From: Streptomyces sp. WP-1
GTDB taxonomy: Bacteria > Actinomycetota > Actinomycetes > Streptomycetales > Streptomycetaceae
Length of the DNA stretch: 64,000 nt
Assembly: GCF_030450125.1 (NCBI RefSeq)
Contig: NZ_CP123923.1
Span: forward strand, 2,666,001 to 2,730,000
Reading direction: 5' to 3'
Of this stretch, positions 54,415 through 62,569 are shown piece by piece. The notes under the pieces were generated by a model, which saw only the letters and a list, made by a program, of their open reading frames with translations, had not been told where the DNA came from and searched no databases. A program made the translations under genes and the position numbers. The first letter of the stretch is position 1. Every line of letters starts with the position of its first letter.

Positions 54415-56679
54415 CTACCCGTCCCGCTGGGCCAGCGCCCGCGGCAGGTCGCCGGTGTGCAGGACGCCCAGCCGCTGGGTGGCGCGGGTCAGGGCGACGT
54501 AGAGGTCGCTGGTGCCGTACTCGGCCGGTTCGACCACCAGGACCGAGTCGAACTCCAGGCCCTTGGACTGGCGCGGGTCGAGGAGCACGACCGCCCGGGT
54601 GAGGTCGGGTTCGGCGCCGGCGGTGACGCCGTCCAGGCGGGCGGCGATCGCCCGGTGCAGCCGGCGCGGCGCGATGATCGCCAACCTGCCCTCCACCGGC
54701 GCGAGTTCGGCCGCCGCCTTGGCCACCGCGCCGGGCAGGTCGTCGTCCTCCCGCCGTACCCAGGGCCGTACCCCGGTGGAGCGCACCGAGCTGGGCGGCC
54801 GGAAGTCCGGCTGCTCGGCGCGGACCACGGCCGCGGCGAGGTCCATGATCTCGGACGGGGTGCGGTAGTTGACGCCGAGGCGGGTGTGCTCGTACCGGTC
54901 CTCGACGTAGGGCGCGAGGATCTCCGACCAGGAGCCGGCCCCGGCCGCCTCCGCGGTCTGCGCGGGATCGCCGACCAGGGTCATCGAGCGGGTAGGACAG
55001 CGCCGCATCAGCAGCCGCCAGGCCATCGGCGACAACTCCTGCGCCTCGTCCACGATGATGTGCCCGAACGCCCAGGTCCGGTCGGCCGCCGCCCGCTCCG
55101 CCGCGCTGCGGTGGTCCGCCTCCTCCTGCCGCTCGGCGAACCGCTCCGCGTCGATGATGTCGTGCGCGGACAGCACCTCCGAGCCGTCCGGGTCGCCGTC
55201 CTCCTTGTCCTCGAACTCGTACGTCCGCGACGCGTACGACACGTCCAGCACGCCCTGCGCGTACGCGATCTGCGTCGCGCGCTCGCGATCGGCGCGGAAG
55301 CGGACCAACCGGTCGTCCTCGCCGAGGAGTTCGGCGGCCTCGTCCAGCAGCGGCACGTCGGCGACGGTCCAGGCGCGGGTCACCGGGCGGCGGATCGCGG
55401 CGGCGTCCGCGTCGCTCAGATACCCCTCGGGCTCGGCGAGGAAGTCGGCGATCAGGCGCTGCGGGGTGATCCGGGGCCACAACCGGTCGATGGCGGACCA
55501 GACCTCGGGGTTCTCGGCCAGTTCGTCGCGGATCTGGGTGATGTCGGAGGCGTCGAGCAGGCTGCTGCCGTCGTAGGGGTCGGTGCCGACCCGCTCGGCG
55601 TACAGCTCGGTGAGGGTGTTGAGGATGTGGCCCTCGAAGTACTCGCGGGACGCGTTGTGCGGCAGCTTCGCGGCGCGGGTGCGTTCGCGGGCGACGCCCA
55701 CCAGTCCGTCGTCCAGCATCAGCACCTCGCGGTCGTGCTCGATCGCGAGGACCGGGTCGGGCAGCGCCTGCCGGTCGCGGACCACCTCGGCGAGCACGTC
55801 CGCCATGTCCGCGCGCCCCTTGACGGCGGCCGCCTCGGGGGTGTCGGCGGCGGTGGCTCTCACCCCGGGGAACAGCTCGCCGACCGTGGCGAGCAGGACG
55901 CCGGTCTCGCCGAGGGAGGGCAGCACCTCGCCGATGTAGCCGAGGAAGGCCGGGTTGGGCCCGACGATCAGCACGGCGCGGCGGGCCAGCAGCTCCCGGT
56001 GCTCGTACAGGAGGTACGCGGCCCGGTGCAGGGCCACGGCGGTCTTGCCGGTACCGGGCCCGCCCTCCACGACCAGCACGCCCCGGTGCGGCGCCCGGAT
56101 GATCCGGTCCTGGTCGGCCTGGATGGTGCGCACGATGTCGCCCATCCGGCCGGTGCGCGCCGAGTTCAGCGCGGCGAGCAGCACGGCGTCGCCGTTGTGG
56201 TCCTCGTGCCCGGTGCGGGTGGCGTCGCCGAGGTCCAGGATCTCGTCGTGGAGATGGGTGACGGTACGGCCCTCGGTGGCGATGTGCCGGCGCCGCCGCA
56301 GCCCCATCGGGGTGTGCCCGGTGGCCAGGTAGAAGGGCCGGGCGACCTCGGCACGCCAGTCGATCAGCACCGGCGTGTGCTCGGCGTCGTCCGCGCGCAG
56401 TCCGATCCGGCCGATGTGGTGCGTCGTACCGCTCGCGAGATCGATCCGGCCGAAGCAGAGCGAGCCGTCGACGGCGTTCAGCGCGGCGAGCAGCCCCGAC
56501 CGCTCCGCCACCAGGATGTCCCGCTCCAGCCGGGCCTGCATGGGCTTGTCGCCCTGCGCGAGCGCGTCCCCGACCGAGGTCTCGGCGTCACCGCGCAGCA
56601 CGTCGACGCGCGCGTACAGTCCGTCGATGAATTCCTGCTCGCGACGCAATTCATCGTCTGGAAATTCGGTGTTTGACAA
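54415..56679 (-). CDS. helR: HelR/HelD-like RNA polymerase recycling ATPase
   Basis: 754 residues, a UvrD/Rep-like superfamily 1 motor. The N-terminal coiled-coil (DDELRREQEFIDGLYARVDV to QARLERDILVAERSG) is the arm that enters RNA polymerase. Walker A is VEGGPGTGKTAVAL; later motifs are IIVDEAQELSPMAWR, LVGDPAQTAEA, VNYRTPSEI and LYVALTRATQRLG. The TTG at 56679 is the only start that fits GGGAGCGG at the correct spacing. HelD-type proteins displace stalled RNA polymerase, and HelR in Streptomyces venezuelae gives rifamycin tolerance. Assignment to HelR rather than HelD rests on length and overall pattern. Confidence 0.85.
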   Translation of the reverse strand: MSNTEFPDDELRREQEFIDGLYARVDVLRGDAETSVGDALAQGDKPMQARLERDILVAERSGLLAALNAVDGSLCFGRIDLASGTTHHIGRIGLRADDAEHTPVLIDWRAEVARPFYLATGHTPMGLRRRRHIATEGRTVTHLHDEILDLGDATRTGHEDHNGDAVLLAALNSARTGRMGDIVRTIQADQDRIIRAPHRGVLVVEGGPGTGKTAVALHRAAYLLYEHRELLARRAVLIVGPNPAFLGYIGEVLPSLGETGVLLATVGELFPGVRATAADTPEAAAVKGRADMADVLAEVVRDRQALPDPVLAIEHDREVLMLDDGLVGVARERTRAAKLPHNASREYFEGHILNTLTELYAERVGTDPYDGSSLLDASDITQIRDELAENPEVWSAIDRLWPRITPQRLIADFLAEPEGYLSDADAAAIRRPVTRAWTVADVPLLDEAAELLGEDDRLVRFRADRERATQIAYAQGVLDVSYASRTYEFEDKEDGDPDGSEVLSAHDIIDAERFAERQEEADHRSAAERAAADRTWAFGHIIVDEAQELSPMAWRLLMRRCPTRSMTLVGDPAQTAEAAGAGSWSEILAPYVEDRYEHTRLGVNYRTPSEIMDLAAAVVRAEQPDFRPPSSVRSTGVRPWVRREDDDLPGAVAKAAAELAPVEGRLAIIAPRRLHRAIAARLDGVTAGAEPDLTRAVVLLDPRQSKGLEFDSVLVVEPAEYGTSDLYVALTRATQRLGVLHTGDLPRALAQRDG

Positions 56680-56703
56680 TTCCGCTCCCGCCCGGATATA
56701 CTG
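56674..56703 (+). promoter_or_regulatory. near-consensus vegetative promoter, rightward
   Basis: TTGACA (56674-56679) and TATACT (56698-56703) are separated by 18 bases. This almost perfect match to the principal-sigma consensus is unusual in this genome. It reads away from helR, starting about 56710. The -35 box coincides with the helR TTG start codon on the other strand, so the two could interfere. Confidence 0.75.
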
Positions 56704-56708
56704 TGCCC

Positions 56709-56805
56709 ACAAAGCTTTTCCGTGACTGGTCGCACTTGAAGTCACGAACCGCCAAATATACGCGCAGAAATCCCCCGGACGCAATTACCCGGGGGATTAC
56801 TTGTA
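56709..56805 (+). ncRNA. candidate small RNA or attenuated toxin leader
   Basis: Between the promoter at 56674-56703 and the hairpin at 56769-56798 there is room for a transcript of about 95 bases. It contains a first stem CGTGACT (56721-56727) with AGTCACG (56740-56746) and ends in a terminator-like hairpin. No open reading frame with a ribosome-binding site lies in it. Either it is an independent small RNA or it is the leader of the toxin gene 400 bases further on. It could not be matched to a known RNA family from sequence alone. Confidence 0.5.
56769..56798. terminator. hairpin in helR/toxin intergenic region
   Basis: AATCCCCCGG (56769-56778) pairs with CCGGGGGATT (56789-56798), ten base pairs, loop ACGCAATTAC. 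TTACTTGT follows on the plus strand and ATTTCT on the minus strand, so it could terminate in either direction. It is about 90 bases upstream of the helR start. Confidence 0.6.
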
Positions 56806-57224
56806 TGCGGACGCGGCCCTCCCGGCCCACCTCCGGGCTCCGTCGCCCACCAGGTCGAAAACCGGCCGTCTCCGACCACGGACCTTCCCTCCATCGCCAT
56901 GGAAGACACACAGGAGACGCACAAGTTCCTCATGGTGAGGCCACACATCGCCCGTCGATCCGGGTGCCGGAACACCGCAAAAGGTTCAGGCCAACGCTGC
57001 GCGACCCGCACATAACGCTCTGTACTGCGCGTTCCGTGTATGCGTAAGGTATCGCCGCGCCTTGCCGGATCTTGACCAATCCGTTGTTGCGCGCACATCG
57101 CTCGATGACCGGGGGAACACCTGCGTGCGCGGGGAGCGCTCTGCTCGTGCCAGAGCCTTCTGCTGCCGTCGTACGGCGGATCTCCCGGTCCGGCCGTCCG
57201 ACCGTGAAGAAGGGGGACGCTCCT

Positions 57225-60200
57225 TTGCGCTCCAGATCCTGGTTACGCCTGCCCGGGTCACGAAGATCAGGGAAGCTGACCGCGGGTGTGTCATCCGTGG
57301 CCGCGCTGGCTGTCGTGGCCGGTCTCGCGGTGCAGCCGGGTCTGGCCCGGCTGAGCGCCGAACCGGCCGCCGACTCCTATCCCTGGTACCAGGACTCGGC
57401 TGCCGAGCAATTGCGGCAGGACCAGTGCCTGATGACCGACGTGCTGCGCCTCGGCGGGCCGTCGATGGCCGCGACCGCGCAGGACGGCCTCAACCAGAGC
57501 CCGGACAAGCTGCATGCTCTCGCCGGCCGGAAGAACTGGGAGCAGACGCCGCTGGCCGTCGCGTACAAGAGCGACCGGGACGCGGCTGGCAAGCAGTTGG
57601 AATCCCTCGACGCGCTCCGGGCCGGCTGGAAGAAGCCTCTCGACGGCCTGGCCACCCCGGCCGGGTTCACCGATGCGGATTTCCACTGGCCGCCGGACGG
57701 TGACCAGAGTTTCTACAACCAGACCGGTCTGAGCAAGTGGGTCGCGGACCGGTTCTGGCAGGAGGACGACGACTTCTACCGGGACGAGACCCCTGAGGCC
57801 GATGGCAAGACCCTCAAGGCCGTCGACGACCTCGGCAACGCCCTCTACGGCAAGGACCCGGACACGTCCGGGATGACCCCGCAGGAGCGGGACCGGGCGT
57901 GGGCCGAGCACGATGCGTTCCAGTGGATGCACGGCCTCCCCGGCACGAACGCGGGCGCCGACGACGCTCGGCTCTTCCTGTCCTCCGGCGGCTTCCCGCG
58001 GAAGGCTCCGCAGCCGGGGACGCCGGAGTACCGCATCGCGGTGGAGGATGTGAAGTCCCGCTTCGCGGCGTGTGGTTGGCGCGACCCACTGGACCCGGAC
58101 GGCGTGCTGGGCGATGTCACGTCCACCGCCGCGGACGAGTGGCAGCAGGAAGTCTCCTCGCAGGCCGCGCAGCGCAACCGGATCCTGGACGCGAACAAGT
58201 CCGCGGTCGACGCCCTGTCCAAGGGCGCGAAGGCGCTGAGCGAGATGCTGGGGAACTCCTGGGTCGCGGACCGTCTCACGCGCTGGCAGGACTACTGGTC
58301 GCCGGGCGGCGTCGGCTGGATCGGTGACGGCTCCCTGGTCATGCAGGTCGAGGCGGCCAACGGGAAGTGCCTGGACGTGCAGGGCGGCGGGACGGCCGAC
58401 GGCACCCCGGTGCAGATCTACACCTGCAACGGCGGCACTGCCCAGCAATGGAAGCTCTGGGGCTCCTACGACGGCGGCTACGCCCTGTACAACACCAAGG
58501 CGCAGAAGTGCCTGGACGTGAAGGGCGCCGCCGACGCCAACGGTACGAAGATCCAGGTGTGGACGTGCAACGGCACCGCGGCCCAGCAGTGGCAGTTCGA
58601 CGTCCGCGCCGCGGGCGAGCTGCGCAACGCCGCCACCGACAAGTGCCTGGACCTGCACTCGTTCGACAACGGCAAAGACAGCCAGCTGTACACGTGCAAC
58701 GGCACCGACGCGCAGAAGATCCGTGTGGTGGCCCAGTCGCACGACGGCACCGGCAAACCGTCGTACCCGGACAAGGCCCAGTTCACCAAGGCGACGGCCG
58801 GTGTCACCGCTGCCCGCAACGGCGCCGGTGCGAAACTGGCGATGCTCAAGGCACAGTTGGCCACCACGAGGAATGCCGGCGGCGTCTCGGATGCCGCTCT
58901 TCAGACCGCGTACGGCATCGCCGACGCCCAGGGCGCGCCGCGCGGCCGGGGTCTGCTGGTGGGGCAGCAGAAGGCACAGGTGACCCGGGGCGCGGTGGCC
59001 GCGCTCCAGGCGATGGAGAAGGCCGGTGAGACGGCGGAGGCGGCCACCCGTGCCTCGGCCGGGGACAGCGCGACGATCGCGCAGCGTGCGCTGGCGCAGG
59101 CCGCACAGGTCAAGGCGGAGTTCCGCGAGGAGGCCGCGAAGGCGGCCGAGGAACAGGCCAGGGCGGCCGCGGACGCGGCCAAGGTGCACCGTGACAACGC
59201 CAAGGCGGACAAGGAGACCGCCGAGGCCAGACTCGGTGACGCGCTGAAAGCCGAGGGAGACGCGAAGGCGGCCGCCGCGGATGCCCACGCCAAGCGGCTG
59301 GCCGCGCAGGCCGAGGAGAAGACGGCCAAGGCGGAGAAGGAGACGGCCGCCGCCAGACGGGCCGACGCCGCCCAGTACAAGCAGGCTGCCGAGGCGCAGG
59401 CGACCAAGGCCGGGGCGGCCAAGGACAGGGCGGACGCGGCCGAGAAGACCGCCCAGGGCAAGCGCGACGACGCCGTCAAGGCCAGTGACCACGCCAAGGC
59501 CATGCGTGACGACGCCTGGGACGCGGAACAGAAGGCGGACGCGGCTCGTGCCAAGGCCGACGCCAAGGACGCCTACGCCGACTCCCTCGACTCGGGGGCC
59601 GCGGCCGACGCCGCCCGCTCCGCCGCCGACGACGCGGACAAGGCCGCCACCGAAGCCGAGACGGCGGCGACGAAAGCTCGCGCGGACGCGGACGCGGCCA
59701 CCCAGGCGGCGGCCGACGCCGACGCCGCGGCAACCCGTGCGGAGGCAGCCGCCGAGCGGGCCCGCTCGGATGCGGACGCCGCCCAGGCGGACAAGCTGAA
59801 GGCGGACGCGGCGGTCCGGACCGCCACCAGCGCGGTGGCCGACGCCATCGCGGCCTCCCAGGACGCCGCGGCCGAGGCGAAAGCCGCGGTCAAGCTCGCC
59901 GACGAGGCCGAACAGCACGCCGGGGACGCCGAGAACCAGGCCGACCAGGCCGACACCGAGGCGGGCAAGGCCGTTGCGGCCGCCGCGAAGGCCGCCGGGT
60001 TCGCGCATGTCACCGCGCAGGCCGCCGTCGACGCCGGGAAGGCCGCGGAGCAGGTCGCGAACCCGGCCAACGACGCGATCCAGCTCGGCTCCCCGTACGT
60101 CGACACCGACTCGGCGGCCGCCCTGGTGGTCCTGACCGGGCAGGCGTCCAAGTCCATCGCCGACCAGCAGCGGGCCGTCGCCGACGCCCACGCCAAGAAC

Positions 60201-61772
60201 GCCGCCGCCGAGGCGGACGCCGCCAAGAACCTCGCCGACCAGGCGAAGGGCGACGCGAAGGAGGCGTACCAGCACGCGGCGGGCGCCGCCCGGTACGCGG
60301 CCGACGCCCGCACCTACGCCAAGGAGGCCCTCGGTTACGCGGCCGAGGCCGCCACGGCCGCATCGGCCGCCGCCGCGTCCTTGACCCGCACCGTCGACTA
60401 CGACAAACAGGCCGCCACCGACGCCGCGGCCGCAGACAAGGCAGCCGGCAACGCCGAGGGCTACGCCAAGGACGCCCGCGCCTCCGCAGACGCCGCCGAA
60501 CTCGACGCCTCCGCCGCCCGCTCCGCCGCCGACCAGGCCGAACAGGACGCCAAGGACGCCCGAGCGGCCGCCGACCGCGCCGACACCGCCGCGACCGTGG
60601 CCGAACAAGCCGCCAAGGACGCCGACAAGTACGCCAAGGACGCCCAGGACGCGGCCGACCGCACCGAACGAGAGCAGGCCAACAAGCAGGCGTCCAAGGG
60701 ATCCGGTACCGGCATTCCCGGCGTGTTCGCCGTCCCGGACGAGTCCACCGTCGAGATCGTCAGTTCCGAGCAGATCGGCGAGTGTCCCCCGATGCCGCAA
60801 GCGGGCATAACGGGCTGCGACGCCGCATACAACCTGGTCGTCACCTACGAGGCCGACTTCTACCTGTGCACCGACGACGGGGCACAGGCCACGGCCGACG
60901 GCTGCCCGAAGCCGGCGTGGCAGTTCCTCCAGCGGTCGACACTGAAGAACGTCAAGATCGAGAACTGGCAGCATCACTTCTCCGGCAAGGACATCGTCCG
61001 CGCCGGATGGCAGAGCCTTTTCGGCGACGTGGCCGGGTCGATCCTTTTCTCGTTCTTCGCCGACGACATGATGGACTGCCTCCACGGCAGCGCCGGCGGC
61101 TGCGCCTGGGTGTACGCCACCTACTTCCCTCTGGGAGGCGCCCTCAGCGACATCACCAAGGCGGTCAAGGCACTCGACGCCGCCGCCAGGACCGGCATCG
61201 ACTTCGAAGACGCCTACAAGGCACTGCGCGGCCTGGACGGTCTGTCGCCGCTGGCGAAAGAAGGAATCGGCGCCAAGGTCCTCAAGCGACTGTACGAGAC
61301 GTGCACGAAGCGCGGCAGGGCCGCGTTCGCACTCTCCGCGAACAACGCGTGCGAAGGCATGATTCCGTACGCCAGTTCGGAACTGGCCGTGGTCGCGTAC
61401 AAGTTCCGGGTGGCCAGCGGACTCAGGTACAAGTTCGGCCGGAACATCGCGGCTGCGAGGGTTCCGGGGTGGGCCGCGACCACCGGCGCGAAGGACGACT
61501 TCGTCGTCTTCGCGAATATCCCCAAGGGGCTCCACTCGGAGGAATTGATCATACAGAAGCTGGAGGAAAAGGGATTCAACAAGAACCAGATCTCGGAACT
61601 CTACAGTGAACGCAGCCCCTGCGAGAACAAGTGCTCTCCGCTCCTGGAGGGTATTCCGGTAACCTATTCGACTCCGGATGGACCCGGCGCGTACTATATG
61701 CTGCAGCACTTGCTCGACACGTTCGAGCGCGGAAAGTTCGCCCGCTCCGGTCAACCGACCCAGCCTGAGTGA
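57225..61772 (+). CDS. giant secreted polymorphic toxin: ricin-B lectin, Ala-rich coiled-coil stalk, deaminase-like C-terminus
   Basis: 1515 residues from the TTG at 57225, which has AAGGGGG 8 bases upstream; a GTG at 57204 lacks one. A signal peptide (core AGVSSVAALAVVAGLAV) is followed by a helical head domain to about residue 365. A ricin-B lectin spans about 372-502, with repeats CLDVQGGG, CLDVKGAA and CLDLHSF each near a QQW-like motif. About 640 residues of Ala/Asp/Lys/Glu heptad-like sequence form a coiled-coil stalk to about 1155. The tail has a pre-toxin segment and then H1437-S-E1439 (KGLHSEELIIQKLEEKG) and YSERSPCENKC (C1466, C1470), the zinc and proton-shuttle pattern of the cytidine-deaminase fold, closest in memory to XOO_2897-type toxin deaminases. 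It probably kills competing cells by base deamination; this is inferred. Confidence 0.8.
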   Translation: MRSRSWLRLPGSRRSGKLTAGVSSVAALAVVAGLAVQPGLARLSAEPAADSYPWYQDSAAEQLRQDQCLMTDVLRLGGPSMAATAQDGLNQSPDKLHALAGRKNWEQTPLAVAYKSDRDAAGKQLESLDALRAGWKKPLDGLATPAGFTDADFHWPPDGDQSFYNQTGLSKWVADRFWQEDDDFYRDETPEADGKTLKAVDDLGNALYGKDPDTSGMTPQERDRAWAEHDAFQWMHGLPGTNAGADDARLFLSSGGFPRKAPQPGTPEYRIAVEDVKSRFAACGWRDPLDPDGVLGDVTSTAADEWQQEVSSQAAQRNRILDANKSAVDALSKGAKALSEMLGNSWVADRLTRWQDYWSPGGVGWIGDGSLVMQVEAANGKCLDVQGGGTADGTPVQIYTCNGGTAQQWKLWGSYDGGYALYNTKAQKCLDVKGAADANGTKIQVWTCNGTAAQQWQFDVRAAGELRNAATDKCLDLHSFDNGKDSQLYTCNGTDAQKIRVVAQSHDGTGKPSYPDKAQFTKATAGVTAARNGAGAKLAMLKAQLATTRNAGGVSDAALQTAYGIADAQGAPRGRGLLVGQQKAQVTRGAVAALQAMEKAGETAEAATRASAGDSATIAQRALAQAAQVKAEFREEAAKAAEEQARAAADAAKVHRDNAKADKETAEARLGDALKAEGDAKAAAADAHAKRLAAQAEEKTAKAEKETAAARRADAAQYKQAAEAQATKAGAAKDRADAAEKTAQGKRDDAVKASDHAKAMRDDAWDAEQKADAARAKADAKDAYADSLDSGAAADAARSAADDADKAATEAETAATKARADADAATQAAADADAAATRAEAAAERARSDADAAQADKLKADAAVRTATSAVADAIAASQDAAAEAKAAVKLADEAEQHAGDAENQADQADTEAGKAVAAAAKAAGFAHVTAQAAVDAGKAAEQVANPANDAIQLGSPYVDTDSAAALVVLTGQASKSIADQQRAVADAHAKNAAAEADAAKNLADQAKGDAKEAYQHAAGAARYAADARTYAKEALGYAAEAATAASAAAASLTRTVDYDKQAATDAAAADKAAGNAEGYAKDARASADAAELDASAARSAADQAEQDAKDARAAADRADTAATVAEQAAKDADKYAKDAQDAADRTEREQANKQASKGSGTGIPGVFAVPDESTVEIVSSEQIGECPPMPQAGITGCDAAYNLVVTYEADFYLCTDDGAQATADGCPKPAWQFLQRSTLKNVKIENWQHHFSGKDIVRAGWQSLFGDVAGSILFSFFADDMMDCLHGSAGGCAWVYATYFPLGGALSDITKAVKALDAAARTGIDFEDAYKALRGLDGLSPLAKEGIGAKVLKRLYETCTKRGRAAFALSANNACEGMIPYASSELAVVAYKFRVASGLRYKFGRNIAAARVPGWAATTGAKDDFVVFANIPKGLHSEELIIQKLEEKGFNKNQISELYSERSPCENKCSPLLEGIPVTYSTPDGPGAYYMLQHLLDTFERGKFARSGQPTQPE

Positions 61773-61873
61773 CACGGAAAGAGGGAGGCGCTGGAAAAAC
61801 TCCCGGCGCTCCCCCTCACGCGTATGGACACGCAACGCAACGACTGCCGGCGAGGAAGCCAGGAGATGCCCCG

Positions 61874-62329
61874 TTGAAGCACAGAGATCCCGAGAATCGA
61901 TCCGAGGCTGAGGCACACGGTCATCCGTTCGCCTCGGACGAAAACATCGCCGTCGGGCATGAACTCGCAGACCGAGTCTGCCGGGAACTGCACCGTGCCG
62001 GTATTCCCGCACACACCATGCGTCCGGAAGTGACAAAACAGCCCGGCGCCCAGGTAGAAGTCGACGACAGCCAGGATGATCACGCCGGTGGCCTCTATAT
62101 TCGCTGGAGCGCACCGAATCTGGCAGAGGCCGGCATAAAGGCAGTGACAGAACGGCGGGACCCGGCGGCGCCAGAATGGAAACATCATGCCGAGGTCGTT
62201 CTCCTCATGCAGACGGCATTGATCGGCATCCTGCGGTTGGCCGGCTTCTTTGCCGTACCGGCCGAAGAGGTCGACGACATCGCCAAGGGCGATGTCTACG
62301 TCCACGCCAGTAGGCCATCGTTTTCATGA
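61874..62329 (+). CDS. candidate immunity protein for the upstream toxin
   Basis: 151 residues from the TTG at 61874, which has AGGAGA 7 bases upstream. An in-frame GTG at 61769 overlaps the toxin stop (GTGA) but has no ribosome-binding site. I do not recognise a family. The protein is soluble and acidic, with GGLYIRWSAPNLAEAGIKAV, a helix around EWKHHAEVVLLMQTALIGIL and DVYVHASRPSFS at the end. Its position directly after the toxin tip, its small size, the lack of a signal peptide and its lower G+C (about 60%) are all usual for immunity genes of polymorphic toxins. Function is inferred from context. Confidence 0.65.
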   Translation: MKHRDPENRSEAEAHGHPFASDENIAVGHELADRVCRELHRAGIPAHTMRPEVTKQPGAQVEVDDSQDDHAGGLYIRWSAPNLAEAGIKAVTERRDPAAPEWKHHAEVVLLMQTALIGILRLAGFFAVPAEEVDDIAKGDVYVHASRPSFS

Positions 62330-62513
62330 ACACCGCGCCGGCGGGCGGGGCCTGACGACCCGCCCCACCCCGTTCGGACTCCGCTGCCAGGCCGACCGAG
62401 GGGAAGCCGACCCGCCGGAGCGGGTCGTCGCCCGGGTGGATCCCGACCTGGGGTTCCGGATCGAACAGCTGGTCCGGAACGACTGAGCCGGCCGCCGCGG
62501 AACACCCGCACAC

Positions 62514-62558
62514 GGCGTCGCCCTCCCTCCCGCGACCGGTGGGAGGGAGGGCGACGCC
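62514..62558. terminator. strong terminator after the toxin/immunity locus
   Basis: GGCGTCGCCCTCCCTCCC (62514-62531) pairs perfectly with 62541-62558, an 18-base-pair stem with a 9-base loop. It separates the toxin/immunity unit from the convergent DUF2127 gene and probably serves both. Confidence 0.9.
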
Positions 62559-62569
62559 GCACGGTGGTC

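Larger units (their letters stand above)
56680..57224. other. long intergenic region between divergent helR and toxin genes
   Basis: 545 bases with lower G+C than the neighbours. Besides the rightward promoter and hairpins it holds a possible near toxin promoter around 57030-57090, where TTGACC and AT-rich words occur, and the ribosome-binding site AAGGGGG at 57210-57216. The helR promoter must also be here. No credible gene was seen. Confidence 0.5.

Noticed and set aside
56899..57015. A 38-codon frame starting MEDTQETHKFLMV in the helR/toxin gap
   Set aside because: No ribosome-binding site at the right distance, no recognisable sequence, and it ends in an arginine-rich run typical of non-coding frames.
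57291..62114. A 1607-codon open frame on the minus strand opposite the toxin
   Set aside because: It is the mirror of the Ala-rich stalk: high third-position G+C removes stops on both strands. It has no domain, no ribosome-binding site and Gly/Val/Arg-biased composition.
62250..62486. A 78-codon plus-strand frame overlapping the end of the immunity gene
   Set aside because: Its first half is an alternative frame of the immunity gene. The second half (VVARVDPDLGFRIEQLV) looks slightly protein-like and might be a gene remnant, but there is no start or family support.
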